NCBI GenBank assembly: GCA_027627705.1
Contig: CP091242.1
Location: 2,812,290 to 2,876,289, forward strand
Direction: 5' to 3'
Source of the DNA: Hyphomonadaceae bacterium BL14
Lineage (GTDB): Bacteria > Pseudomonadota > Alphaproteobacteria > Caulobacterales > Maricaulaceae
Length of the DNA stretch: 64,000 nucleotides
Part shown: piece by piece, positions 45,374-54,326 of the stretch
Position numbering within the stretch: the stretch's first letter is position 1
Layout of the letters: the number at the start of each line of letters is the position of its first letter
The notes under the pieces: generated by a model
What the model was told of the DNA's origin: nothing
Databases searched by the model: none
Seen by the model: only the letters and a program-made list of their open reading frames with translations
Made by a program: the position numbers and the translations under genes

Positions 45374-46678
45374 TCATCCCCTAGGTGTAAACCTGTAGGG
45401 CTGGCAATACTGATCACGCGCCGAGAGCTGCTCGCAAAGTTGTCTTGCCGCGTGTTCGTCAGGCAGCGGTCCTGCGATCAGCCGGAAAAATCGGCCTTGG
45501 GGACCGCTACCTCGCAGCTCCACTTCGTCGATCCCTGGGCTCAAGCCAACGAGTAAGGGCCCGTAAGCCTCTAGGATCGAGTTCCATCCCGAATTCATGT
45601 GCTCTCGTTGACGATAAGATTCCAGATGTACCGAGTAAATGTGGGTTGGGTTGGCGGGGGGGGGCGAGTGTGGCGCAGGCCTCCTGTTCAAATCCTGCGT
45701 ATCAGAAGAGTGATCTGAACTGACGGAAGCCGAAATCTGAGCAGACTGGGCGTTTGCCGGCAGGGCGGCCTGGGCGGTGATGGCCTGCGCGTCTGCCCCG
45801 CGCCGCTCGAACGTCCCACTAGCGGCGATGGCGCGTGCGGCCTGTTCGCCCAGACATTCGACCGGATCGAGATTATAAAGGGCGGCGACGAACTCGAACA
45901 CAGCGCGGTCAATCATGGTCCTGACTGCGGTCTGGACCGGCTCTAGAGACCGGCCGCCTGCATTGATGTCGATGACGCCTCCAGTCAGGAACTGGAACAC
46001 GCCTGTTTCCACTTCCCGCCCAATAATTTGTTTGCGGAAGGCGCGCACGGACAGCACGTCACTTGAGCGCACATCGATCAGCCGCAGGTCTATCCCGACA
46101 TCGACAACGAAGTTGTTGATACCAAGGGCTCCTGCGCCACCCGTGGCGGAGTCGCTGCCAACAAACAAGTTCGCGCCACTCGAGCGGATATTGGGATTAA
46201 ATTCAGTCAGACCGCCCACAATATAGAGGTCAGCGCCCTGCATCTGACCGAGCTGAACCTCACGCAGTTGTGTGTCGCTGTCTCGCACCAGCCCGCTCTG
46301 GGTGTATCCCAGCTCGGCCTGAATCACGCCCATATCGAAGCGCTCCACAACTCTCATGCCAGCGTCTGCGAGCGCGGTCATGGCCATCAGTGCGGCGCCC
46401 TGGGTCAGCCGGCGCCCAGAAAAATAATCGTTCGCTCCCGTGAAATCCGTGATGTGCCCGACGGCGATCCGGGGTGGCGGAAAGGCTTGCGTGCGCGCAT
46501 GGTCTGCCAAGCATTGCAGAGCCTCAGTATATTGTGTCTCAAGCACGACTTCCGCCGGCCCTTGCAAGGGCTGCACGGGCTCAGACATGCTAGATGTGGC
46601 GCAGGCCGACAGGGTCAGAGCAGCCAAGGCTGAACCGATTGCCGCGCTGACGCGTCGCGTTGAATGGGCCATGCTCAT
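45374..46678 (-). CDS. hfaB: HfaB/CsgG-like secretion lipoprotein with C-terminal SPOR domain
   Basis: 434 residues from the ATG at 46678, nine bases after AAGGA. A lipobox LSAC gives lipidated Cys26. Residues ~55-300 are a CsgG-type domain (RIAVGHITDFTGAND, GMRVVERFDMGVIQAELGY, ADLYIVGGLTEFNP, VDVGIDLRLIDVRSSDVL), the fold that forms outer-membrane pores for curli, and in Caulobacter HfaB for HfaA/HfaD. After a Pro/Ser-rich linker, residues ~345-434 look like a SPOR domain (IYSVHLESYRQREHM, FFRLIAGPLPDEHAARQLC), which binds denuded peptidoglycan at poles or septa. That addition is unusual and would localise the pore. The gene follows the repeat-protein paralogue on the same strand. Confidence 0.7.
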   Translation of the reverse strand: MSMAHSTRRVSAAIGSALAALTLSACATSSMSEPVQPLQGPAEVVLETQYTEALQCLADHARTQAFPPPRIAVGHITDFTGANDYFSGRRLTQGAALMAMTALADAGMRVVERFDMGVIQAELGYTQSGLVRDSDTQLREVQLGQMQGADLYIVGGLTEFNPNIRSSGANLFVGSDSATGGAGALGINNFVVDVGIDLRLIDVRSSDVLSVRAFRKQIIGREVETGVFQFLTGGVIDINAGGRSLEPVQTAVRTMIDRAVFEFVAALYNLDPVECLGEQAARAIAASGTFERRGADAQAITAQAALPANAQSAQISASVSSDHSSDTQDLNRRPAPHSPPPANPTHIYSVHLESYRQREHMNSGWNSILEAYGPLLVGLSPGIDEVELRGSGPQGRFFRLIAGPLPDEHAARQLCEQLSARDQYCQPYRFTPRG

Positions 46679-47115
46679 CTTGATCATTCCTTGTATCCGA
46701 CAGGTCCAATTTAGGACAAAAAAGCTTTCCATTGCGTGTTGAACCGCGGCGCACGGCCGAACCGGCGGCGGTGCTGGTTGATCAGTTGATGTGTCATTTC
46801 ATGCGGGCTCAGGCTGATGCTGTACTGCGCGCCCATGACAATGACGCCGCTCTCTTCAACCTCGATCTGAGCCTGCTCGACCTCGGATCGAATGCAGTGG
46901 CAGGCAGCATATTTAAGCACGGGCGCCCCCTCGCGGGCTTCTGAGAGCAATCGGATCACACCCGCGCACGCAGGCAAGTCCCCGAACCAGGCGTGGTGGC
47001 AAGTGAAAACCTCTGACCATCTGCGCGTGATCACAGCCCGTCTCCGGCATCTGACGATAAGGTTGAAAGAAAACCAGGCGGCACGTATGGCGCACCGCCC
47101 GGCTGGCCTATCCGC
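46679..47115 (-). other. Gap between the repeat-protein and hfaB genes with a doubtful small reading frame
   Basis: A minus-strand frame at 46711-47034 (107 codons) contains QAQIEVEESGVIVMGAQYSI, faintly like the beta strands of small curli accessory proteins, but its N-terminal part has no signal peptide and looks non-coding. It may be a decayed gene; I do not call it. The hfaB promoter would lie here if the genes are not co-transcribed. Confidence 0.3.
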
Positions 47116-48081
47116 CTAGCGCGGCAGGTTGCTGATGCTCACCGAGTTGCCGATGGCCGCGGTGGTCAGCGACACGGCTCCGGTCACATCGCCAAGCTGG
47201 ATATTGGCGGTGGCGCCAGTATAGGCGTTGTTCATCTGCTGGCTGTTGATGTTCAGTGAAGCCGTTTCCGGCAGGGTAGACACGCTCAGCGAGTTGGAGA
47301 TCGCCGCCGTGGTCGAGCTGAAATCGCCGTTGATGTCGCCCACGTTCACATTCGACCAGGCCTGCGGGTCATAATTGGCCCACTGGGTGTTGGTCAGGCT
47401 GAACTGGGATGAATCGCCGATATCATAGGACGCGGAGTTGGCGATGGCGGCGGAGGTGAAGTTCACCGAGCCGGTGACATTGTTGAGGTCGGCGTTCAGG
47501 AAGGACTGAACATCACCATGGAAGTGCTGGAAGTTGGTGGCCTCCATATTTCCGCTTCCGGTGACCGAGAGTGAGTTGGCGATGGAGGCCACGGTGCCAT
47601 CGATCGCCACATCGCTGGCGTCGGGGGCCTGGATGTCCGAGGCGTCAATGGTCAGGTGGGAGTGGAACTGACGGTTCCAAACCGCACGCTGGTCGTTGTT
47701 GACGGTGCTCAGGCCCGAGGCGCCCAGGCCATCGACCTCTATGGAGGCCGAGTTGCCGATGGTGGCCACCGTGGCGTTCAGCCCGCCCAGCGCGTCATGG
47801 GCGTTGATGTAGGCGGTGGCCGAGGCGTTGTTGTCGGCGCGCTGGACATTGTTCAGCGTGGTCACGCCGCCCAGCTCGGCGCTGAACGAGTTGCCGATGG
47901 CAGCCGAGGTCAGGCTCACCGACTCGCTCACAGAGTTGATGTCTGCATTGAGCTGCGCGCGCGTCTGGGCCCAGTTGTTCTGGTTGTTGCGCACATTGTT
48001 GGTCTGGGCTTCCGCAGCCGCGGCGAGGCCCAGCATGGACACCGAAGCCAGCAAGCCCGCCGTCATCATCTGACGATACAT
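47116..48081 (-). CDS. Secreted six-repeat AIGNS protein, holdfast/curli-like (paralogue 2)
   Basis: 321 residues, exactly as long as paralogue 1 (23503-24468) and very similar along the whole length, including the signal peptide and all six repeats. The differences cluster in the Asn/Gln-rich turns between repeats. The gene is oriented opposite to paralogue 1. AAAAGGAG lies just before the ATG at 48081; the frame is open further upstream but the signal peptide begins here. It is followed on the same strand by the HfaB/CsgG-like pore gene, which supports export by that pore. Whether the two paralogues form one mixed fibre or are used under different conditions cannot be told from sequence. 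Confidence 0.7.
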   Translation of the reverse strand: MYRQMMTAGLLASVSMLGLAAAAEAQTNNVRNNQNNWAQTRAQLNADINSVSESVSLTSAAIGNSFSAELGGVTTLNNVQRADNNASATAYINAHDALGGLNATVATIGNSASIEVDGLGASGLSTVNNDQRAVWNRQFHSHLTIDASDIQAPDASDVAIDGTVASIANSLSVTGSGNMEATNFQHFHGDVQSFLNADLNNVTGSVNFTSAAIANSASYDIGDSSQFSLTNTQWANYDPQAWSNVNVGDINGDFSSTTAAISNSLSVSTLPETASLNINSQQMNNAYTGATANIQLGDVTGAVSLTTAAIGNSVSISNLPR

Positions 48082-48087
48082 GGTTGT

Positions 48088-48122
48088 CTCCTTTTGTTCG
48101 TCACACCGCCGGACGTGGCGGG
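48088..48122 (-). promoter_or_regulatory. Conserved leader hairpin and ribosome binding site of paralogue 2
   Basis: Read on the minus strand: CCGCC, loop ACGTCC, GGCGG, then TGTGACGAAC and AAAAGGAG before the ATG. It matches the leader of paralogue 1; conservation extends ~200 bases upstream relative to the relic at 34.9-35.2 kb. Confidence 0.55.
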
Positions 48123-48473
48123 CAGAGGGGACATCGCAATATGGAAGCCAGTTACTGGGTTGGCGCAATTAATTGTTAAATGAAAATGAATGCGTCTACA
48201 AAGGAAAACCGAGCGTAAATTAGCGATTAGTCTTACTGCGCCGCCTCGCTTTCCAGTTGGGATATGGCACATGCCTGCCGGTCTTGTGCCATTTTGCGAC
48301 AATCGCCTGCTGGCGAACCAAGTCTTTTTGCGGTTGGGACGCCCACCGGGCACCAAGGATGGACTGTTCAGGGGGAGGTGTCAGAGAAAAACTGAGCTAC
48401 TCCCTGAAATTCGGACACTGACGTCGGCTACGATTTGCTGTCTGCTGACCCTCGACGATGAGGAGATCACAGA

Positions 48474-48769
48474 TGTCGAAACGCAAGCAGCATGCGCCTG
48501 AGTTCAAGGCGAAAGTGGCGCTGGAGGCGCTGAATGGCGAAGAGACCGCGGCTGAGCTGGCGAGCCGGTTTGAGGTTCATCCCACGATGATCCATCAGTG
48601 GAAGCGCGCGCTTCTGGAGGGCGCGCCCGGCGTCTTTGAACGTGGAGGCAGGCGCAAGCCGGACATCGACGAGGCCCAGGTCCATGAGCTTCACGCGAAG
48701 ATCGGCGAGCTGGCGGTCGCCAACGATTTTTTGTCCAGAAAGCTCAAGCCCTGGGGCGGGAAGTGGTGA
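48474..48769 (+). CDS. IS3-family OrfA
   Basis: About 98 residues starting MSKRKQHAPEFKAKVALEAL. It has the helix-turn-helix ETAAELASRFEVHPTMIHQW and a C-terminal coiled part (AKIGELAVANDFLSRKL). Complete, with a partner gene that is truncated. Confidence 0.85.
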
Positions 48770-48811
48770 GGGATCGAGCCGCCACTGGTTCGAGGCTGAT
48801 CCCGAACCGCG

Positions 48812-49529
48812 ATGATCGAGCCGAGCCACCCAGCCCTGTCGATCGGCCGGCAATGTGTCCTGCTGTCGCTTGCCTGGTCCTCGTTCTACTACACGCCTAA
48901 AGGCGAGAGCGAGACGAACCTGGCTTTGATGCGCCAGATCGACGAGCAGTTCCTGGAGACGCCGTTCCATGGTGTGCGCCAGATGTGCTGGCATCTGCGC
49001 AACGGTGGCCACCAGGTAAATCAGAAGCGCGTACGCCGGCTGATGCGCCTGATGGGCCTGATGCCCATCTACCAGAAGCCCGATACCAGCAGGCCGGCCA
49101 AGGGACACAAGATCTATCCCTATCTCTTGCACGGCCTGCGCGTGGATCGGCTGGGCCAGGTCTGGTGCGCGGACATCACCTATCTGCCGATGCGGCGCGG
49201 CTTCCTGTACCTGGTCGCGATCATGGACTGGCATACCCGCAAGGTGCTCGCCTGGCGCATCTCCAACACGCTTGAGGCCGGGTTCTGCGTGGAGGCGCTG
49301 AACGAGGCGGTCTGCCGGTTCGGGCCGCCGGAGATCATGAACGCCGACCAGGGCAGCCAGTTCACGTCGTTGGTCTGGACCGACACGCTCAAGCGGGCGG
49401 GCATCCGCATATACATGGACGGCAAAGGGCGCTGTATCGACAACATCTTCATCGAACGCCTGTGGCGATCCCTGAAGTATGAGGGCGTTTACCTGCATGC
49501 TTGGGAGACCGGTTCGCAGGCAAAGGCGG
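48812..49529 (+). pseudogene. IS3-family OrfB, C-terminally truncated
   Basis: It contains HTH_21 (VRQMCWHLRNGGHQVNQKRV) and the DDE core (WCADITYLPM, MNADQGSQFTS, NIFIERLWRSLKYE). The usual ending (a helix with YN-xRPH) is missing because the frame enters the next element. Confidence 0.8.
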
Positions 49530-49605
49530 TGCTCTGCCCCCAGGAAATTGGATCGTTTGAAGTTGGAGTTTTCCGCTACGTTTTCCTGGGCTGGGATAGG
49601 AGCGG

Positions 49606-49878
49606 ATGACCATGAAGGCATCGAAGTTCACTGAGGCGCAGAAGGCGTTCATCCTGAAGCAGGGTGAGTCCGGAACGCCGGTTGCGGAGATCTGCCGCAA
49701 GGCTGGTATCAGTCAGGCGACCTACTTCAACTGGAAAAAGAAATACGGCGGGCTGCTGCCGGACGAGATGCGCCGGCTGAAGCAGCTGGAGGACGAGAAC
49801 ACACGACTGAAGAAGATTGTCGCTGATCTGACGCTTGACCGGGAGATGTTGCAGGATGTGATCCGCCGAAAGCTCTAA
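49606..49878 (+). CDS. IS3-family OrfA (copy 2)
   Basis: 90 residues, protein sequence identical to the OrfA at 21969-22241; the base differences between them are silent. Confidence 0.9.
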   Translation: MTMKASKFTEAQKAFILKQGESGTPVAEICRKAGISQATYFNWKKKYGGLLPDEMRRLKQLEDENTRLKKIVADLTLDREMLQDVIRRKL

Positions 49879-49910
49879 GGCCTGTCCGCAAGCGCGAGCT
49901 GGTTGACGGG

Positions 49911-50714
49911 ATGCTGGTGGACTGGGGCGTGTCGATCCGAAGGGCCTGCCGGGTCCTTCCCCTCGACACTTCGACCTACCACTACCAGTCCCGCCGACCC
50001 GGCCAGGCCGGCCTTGAGCAGAGAATACGCGAGATCTGCCAGACCCGTGTGCGCTACGGCTATCGCCGGGTTCACGTCCTGCTTCGCCGGGAGGGATGGG
50101 TGGTGAACATCAAGAAGACCCGCAGAATCTACAGCGAGTTAGGCCTTCAGCTGCGCAACAAGCATCCCAAGCGGCGCGTGAAGGCCAAGCTTCGCGAGGA
50201 CCGCCGGGAAGCGGCCGGTCCGAATGAAGTCTGGGCGATGGACTTCGTCCACGACCAGCTCGCCATGGGGTCGAAGCTGCGCATTCTGACAGTGGGGGAC
50301 ACCCACTCACGCTACTGCCCGGCAGCTGATCCGCGGTTCACCTATCGCGGCGAGGACGTCGTTCAGACGCTAGAAGGCGTCTGTAGCCAGATCGGCTATC
50401 CTGGAACGATCCGGGTCGACAATGGCAGCGAGTTCATCTCGCGCGACCTGGATCTCTGGGCTTACGCCAACGGGGTTACGCTCGACTTCTCCCGACCCGG
50501 AAAGCCGACGGATAACGGCTTCATCGAAGCCTTCAACAGCAAGCTTCGAGCCGAGTGCCTGAACACGCACTGGTTCATGAGCCTTGCCGACGCCCGCGAA
50601 AAGCTGGAGGCTTGGCGCAGAGACTACAACGAGGTCAGACCTCATAGCGCGATCGGGTACAACGTCCCGGCCGACCTGCATAATCACTGCGGCATGGCCA
50701 GCCCGCCGCCGTGA
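49911..50714 (+). CDS. IS3-family OrfB transposase (copy 2)
   Basis: 267 residues, full DDE core, one visible amino-acid change (Gly for Arg in LEGVCSQ) compared with copy 1. Both copies look functional. Confidence 0.9.
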   Translation: MLVDWGVSIRRACRVLPLDTSTYHYQSRRPGQAGLEQRIREICQTRVRYGYRRVHVLLRREGWVVNIKKTRRIYSELGLQLRNKHPKRRVKAKLREDRREAAGPNEVWAMDFVHDQLAMGSKLRILTVGDTHSRYCPAADPRFTYRGEDVVQTLEGVCSQIGYPGTIRVDNGSEFISRDLDLWAYANGVTLDFSRPGKPTDNGFIEAFNSKLRAECLNTHWFMSLADAREKLEAWRRDYNEVRPHSAIGYNVPADLHNHCGMASPPP

Positions 50715-50908
50715 TCAAAGCCGGAAAACTCCAGCTTCCGGCGATCCAGCGTTGGGGCTCAGTGCAAATCAACCCTGGACTCTCGCTTCGGCTGGATGAA
50801 AGTCGGGGGTCACGTCACGGGAGACGATTGGACGTTCGTCAAAGTTGCTTGCGTCCCAACCCATTTGACCGTTTAATATAAGCAAATTTCCTTCTAAAAG
50901 GAGTATGC

Positions 50909-52033
50909 ATGAAGCGTTTTTTCCAGATGCGACCCGTGAAATTGGTTGGTTTTTTAGCGTCAGTCCTGTCACTTGCTTGCACAACGATCATCCCGGCATC
51001 CGCATGCACTGGCATCTCGCTTCGGGCGTCAGACGGCAGCCGGATTGTCGCCCGTACCGTCGAGTGGGCTCTTAGCGATGCAGACCACGACACGCTTGTG
51101 CTGTTTCCGCGCGATCATCAGTTTACAGCCCAGACCCCGGAGGGTTTTAACGGACTCTCCTGGACGGGGCGCTACGGTTTCATTTCGCTGGGCGCTTATG
51201 GGGAGCCGTACGGGCCTGACGGCATGAACGAAGCCGGTCTGTACGTGGGAATGTACTATTTTCCTGAGTACGCGAGTTTTGCGCCTTACGAGGCATCACA
51301 GGCAGCGCGATCCCTCAGCGTCGGCGACCTGATGCGATGGATGCTATCGTCCTTTGCGACTGTTGACGAGGTGCGCGTCAATATTGAGGCGGTGCGCGTT
51401 GTAAATGTCGAAGATCCGCGTTTCGGCGGTGCCCCTTTGCCCTTCCATTGGAAAATTGAAGACCCGAGTGGTGCCAGCATTGTTATCGAGATTGTCAATG
51501 GCGGGAAGGTGCAAATCCATGAAAGCTTCATGGGTGTTATCACCAACTCCCCCGATTACGGCTGGCATTTGACTAATTTGCGAAACTATCTTGGCCTGTC
51601 ACCTGTGGCGGAGCTTCCGGTCGAAATCGCTGGGGAGACCTTTGCGCCGTTTGGGGCGGGCACCGGGCTTCGGGGCCTGCCCGGTGATTTTACCCCCCCT
51701 TCCAGATTTGTGCGCGCGGTAGCGCTAAGCGCCTCTGGCAGACCACTTGAGACCGGCAATGAAGCGGTTTTCGAGGCGTTTCGCATCCTCGACAGCTTCA
51801 ACATCCCCGTCGGTGCAACGGGGCCGACCGACACCATCGCCGCCGACATTGAGAGTGCCACCCAGATAACGACCGCATGGGATCTAACCGCCCGCAGAAT
51901 GTTCTTTCACACGATGTCTGATCGCGAGGTTCGCACCATCGACCTGAACCGTATCGACTTCGACACTCCGGGCATGCGGATAATCACTGAGGGGGCAAGC
52001 GCACGTCAGACGGTAAGAGACATCACGCCTTAA
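50909..52033 (+). CDS. Periplasmic choloylglycine hydrolase-family (Ntn) amidase
   Basis: 374 residues. After a signal peptide the sequence SACTGISL provides Cys33, the N-terminal nucleophile of the choloylglycine hydrolase/penicillin V acylase family. Other family features are VARTVEW after the nucleophile, [15 protein letters not shown], the Asn motif [19 protein letters not shown] and Arg near the C-terminus. Gram-negative members cleave bile-salt conjugates, penicillin V or N-acyl homoserine lactones; in a marine bacterium the last or other N-acyl amides are more plausible. AAAAGGAG lies before the ATG. It stands alone between IS elements, with no operon partners. Substrate is unknown. 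Confidence 0.85.
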   Translation: MKRFFQMRPVKLVGFLASVLSLACTTIIPASACTGISLRASDGSRIVARTVEWALSDADHDTLVLFPRDHQFTAQTPEGFNGLSWTGRYGFISLGAYGEPYGPDGMNEAGLYVGMYYFPEYASFAPYEASQAARSLSVGDLMRWMLSSFATVDEVRVNIEAVRVVNVEDPRFGGAPLPFHWKIEDPSGASIVIEIVNGGKVQIHESFMGVITNSPDYGWHLTNLRNYLGLSPVAELPVEIAGETFAPFGAGTGLRGLPGDFTPPSRFVRAVALSASGRPLETGNEAVFEAFRILDSFNIPVGATGPTDTIAADIESATQITTAWDLTARRMFFHTMSDREVRTIDLNRIDFDTPGMRIITEGASARQTVRDITP

Positions 52034-52165
52034 ACGCCGTCTACCACCCCTCGGGCAGGCTGACCGCGTTTGACTATGGCTGTCCCCCGTCAGCACCTAT
52101 GGCACAGGTTTGGGGTTGTGATTTAAGGAGGATTTGGGTCTCGTCGCAGTGACGAAGGAACGAAG

Positions 52166-52540
52166 ATGAGCTCCAAATCCACAAAGCCCAAAGCCCCTGC
52201 TGCAACCGTTGTGAAGGACATTCGCCGAGCGACCCGGCGACACTTCTCGGCTGAAGACAAGATCCGCATTGTTCTGGAAGGTCTGCGCGGTGACGACAGC
52301 ATCGCCGAGCTGTGCCGCAAGGAAGGCATAGCCCAGAGCCTTTATTATACTTGGTCGAAGGAGTTCATGGAGGCTGGCAAGCGCCGACTGGCGGGCGACA
52401 CGGCGCGTGCTGCCACCAGTGACGAGGTCAAGGACCTGCGCCATCAGGCGCGTGACCGGAAAGAATGCGTGGCTGATCTGACCTTGGAGAACCGTCTGCT
52501 CAAAAAAAGCATGATCGCGGATGGGGAGGACGACGCATGA
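52166..52540 (+). CDS. IS3-family OrfA
   Basis: 124 residues with a Lys-rich N-terminus, helix-turn-helix (SIAELCRKEGIAQSLYYTW) and a helical C-terminal part (DLTLENRLLKKSMIADG). Its stop overlaps the orfB start, so OrfB may be made by coupling rather than frameshift. Confidence 0.85.
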   Translation: MSSKSTKPKAPAATVVKDIRRATRRHFSAEDKIRIVLEGLRGDDSIAELCRKEGIAQSLYYTWSKEFMEAGKRRLAGDTARAATSDEVKDLRHQARDRKECVADLTLENRLLKKSMIADGEDDA

Positions 52541-53517
52541 GGTACCCCGCATCCGAGAAGCTCGAGATCATCAGGATCGTCGAGCAGTCGCACCTGCCTG
52601 CCAAGGTCACGCTCGACAAGCTGGGTATAGCCCGTCGGACCTTTTATCGCTGGTATGACCGGTATCTGGAAGGCGGACCTGAAGCGCTAGAGGACCGGCC
52701 ATCAGCGCCAAGCAGGGTGTGGAACCGCATCCCCGCCGAGATGCATGACCAGATTATCGAACTGGCGCTGGAGCAGTCCGAGCTGAGCCCGCGCGAGCTG
52801 GCTGTGCGGTTCACCGACGAGACGCGTTACTTCGTGTCGGAGGCGACGGTCTATCGCCTGCTGAAGGCCCATGATCTGATCACCAGCCCGGCCTATGTCG
52901 TGATCAAGGCCGCCGACCAGTTCCACACCAAGACCACCCGGCCGAACGAGATGTGGCAGACCGACTTTACCTACTTCAAGATCATCGGCTGGGGCTGGAT
53001 GTATCTGTCAACCGTGCTCGACGACTTCTCGCGCTACATCATCGCCTGGAAGCTTTGCACCAATATGCGGGCCGAGGACGTGACCGACACGCTGGACCTC
53101 GCTCTCGCGGCTTCCGGCTGCGACCAGGTGAACGTCCATCACAAGCCGCGCCTTCTGTCGGATAATGGCCCTTGTTACATCGCCGGCGAGCTCGCCGAAT
53201 ACATCGAGGCCCAGCGTATGAGCCATGTGCGCGGTGCGCCGTTCCATCCCCAGACGCAGGGCAAGATCGAGCGCTGGCACCAGACCATGAAGAACCGCAT
53301 CCTGCTGGAAAACTACTTCCTGCCCGGCGATCTTGAGACCCAGATCGAAGCGTTCGTCGAACATTACAATCACCAACGCTACCACGAGAGCCTGAACAAC
53401 GTGACGCCCGCCGACGCCTACTTCGGCAGGGCCCCAGCCATCATCAAAGAGCGTGAAAGGATCAAGCGACAGACCATCGAACATCGACGCTTGCAACACC
53501 GAAAGCACGCCGCCTAA
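52537..53517 (+). CDS. IS3-family OrfB transposase
   Basis: 326 residues with N-terminal helix-turn-helix regions (HLPAKVTLDKLGIARRTFYR) and the integrase core: WQTDFTYFKI, LLSDNGPCYI and GKIERWHQTMKNR. Full length, probably active. Confidence 0.9.
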   Translation: MRYPASEKLEIIRIVEQSHLPAKVTLDKLGIARRTFYRWYDRYLEGGPEALEDRPSAPSRVWNRIPAEMHDQIIELALEQSELSPRELAVRFTDETRYFVSEATVYRLLKAHDLITSPAYVVIKAADQFHTKTTRPNEMWQTDFTYFKIIGWGWMYLSTVLDDFSRYIIAWKLCTNMRAEDVTDTLDLALAASGCDQVNVHHKPRLLSDNGPCYIAGELAEYIEAQRMSHVRGAPFHPQTQGKIERWHQTMKNRILLENYFLPGDLETQIEAFVEHYNHQRYHESLNNVTPADAYFGRAPAIIKERERIKRQTIEHRRLQHRKHAA

Positions 53518-53637
53518 TATCAACCAACCAGACGAGGCCGATGCTCCACTAATCTACGATCCCATCTGTGCCAAATGTTCTGACGACGGACAGATCGCGC
53601 CAGAGCGATTCTCCTTAAGCCACAGCCCACGTGGGAC

Positions 53638-54162
53638 GTGATCGACGTTGAAGCGACGCCCATCCGCGATCTGCTTTTACTTTATGCTCTGCCGCTGGCT
53701 GCAATCGGCCCGGTTGCAGGCTTTTTAGGCGGGCAGATATTCGGCCGGGGTATGGGCGTGTTGGGCACAGTCTACCGGCCGTCGTTCTTCAACGCGGCGT
53801 CTGCGGCCGTTATCCAGTATGTTTTCGCCATCATCGGCGTGGTGGTACTGGGTTTCATCATTCATGCGTTCGCCCGCCAGTTTGGCGGCGTCCCCAACCG
53901 CAACCAGGCATTCAAAGTCGCGATCTACGGTTCGACCGCCGCCTGGCTCGCCGGAATTTTCCAGCTCGTGCCGGCCCTGTCCGCGCTCGGCATTGTCGGG
54001 TTATACAGCCTCTATCTGCTCTATCTCGGCTTGCCCAGGCTGATGAAGGCACCCCGGGAAAAGGCGATGATATACTTGGCCGTTGTGATCATTGCGGCTG
54101 TGATGGTGTGGGTTGTCGCGGGCGCTCTGGGCGCGGCGCTGACGCCCCGCATGGTGCCATAA
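53638..54162 (+). CDS. Yip1-family membrane protein, 5'-truncated by IS3
   Basis: 174 residues from the GTG at 53638, with about five hydrophobic segments and the family pattern YALPLAAIGPVAGFLGGQIF. The coding phase continues upstream as RARAILLKPQPTWDVI, which is the normal Yip1 N-terminus, up to the IS3 right end at 53593 where it stops. The original start codon and first few residues are therefore gone. The GTG lies inside the normal coding region and has no good ribosome binding site. Yip1 proteins are integral membrane proteins of unclear function in bacteria. It is the first gene on the photosynthesis-cluster side of the IS region. Confidence 0.7.
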   Translation: MIDVEATPIRDLLLLYALPLAAIGPVAGFLGGQIFGRGMGVLGTVYRPSFFNAASAAVIQYVFAIIGVVVLGFIIHAFARQFGGVPNRNQAFKVAIYGSTAAWLAGIFQLVPALSALGIVGLYSLYLLYLGLPRLMKAPREKAMIYLAVVIIAAVMVWVVAGALGAALTPRMVP

Positions 54163-54326
54163 GGCCTTCAAGGACGCCGCATGACCTGTTTCCAGCCTGA
54201 CCTTGTCCCGATCACGCACGCTCCCGAACGCCGGAATCGGAAATATGTGATTTTTCATAACAAGGCTGGCGCCCCGCGCAATGAGCGCTATTATCACCGT
54301 CTGCCAAATTCGGAGGAGCAGGCTTT

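Larger units (their letters stand above)
48369..49529 (+). mobile_element. IS3-family element truncated by the second IS407-like copy
   Basis: It contains orfA and most of orfB of an IS3-group element. orfB stops matching its family after GSQAKA at 49529, where copy 2 of the IS407-like element begins. The last ~45 codons and right end are not found on the other side of that copy, so a deletion accompanied the insertion. The left border is approximate. Confidence 0.7.
49530..50766 (+). mobile_element. IS3-family (IS407-like) element, copy 2
   Basis: A direct repeat of 21893-23129 with the same length and at least seven base differences. The two copies enclose 26.4 kb that includes every hfa-like gene in the window. 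Confidence 0.9.
52080..53593 (+). mobile_element. Complete IS3-family element with clear inverted ends
   Basis: The left end CTGTCCCCCGTCAGCACC and the reverse complement of the right end CTGTCCGTCGTCAGAACA match well, and TGGCACAG follows in both. This gives about 1.51 kb with orfA and orfB overlapping by ATGA. The right end lies inside the beginning of a Yip1-family gene. Confidence 0.85.

Noticed and set aside
46711..47034. 107-codon frame between the repeat-protein gene and hfaB as a curli accessory protein (CsgH-like)
   Set aside because: Only a short stretch (QAQIEVEESG) looks similar; no signal peptide and the first half looks non-coding.
54246..54262. TGT-N11-ACA upstream of the cytochrome c gene as a PpsR operator
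   Set aside because: The spacing is 11 instead of 12 and the inner bases lack the TGTC/GACA symmetry; chance in AT-rich DNA is likely.
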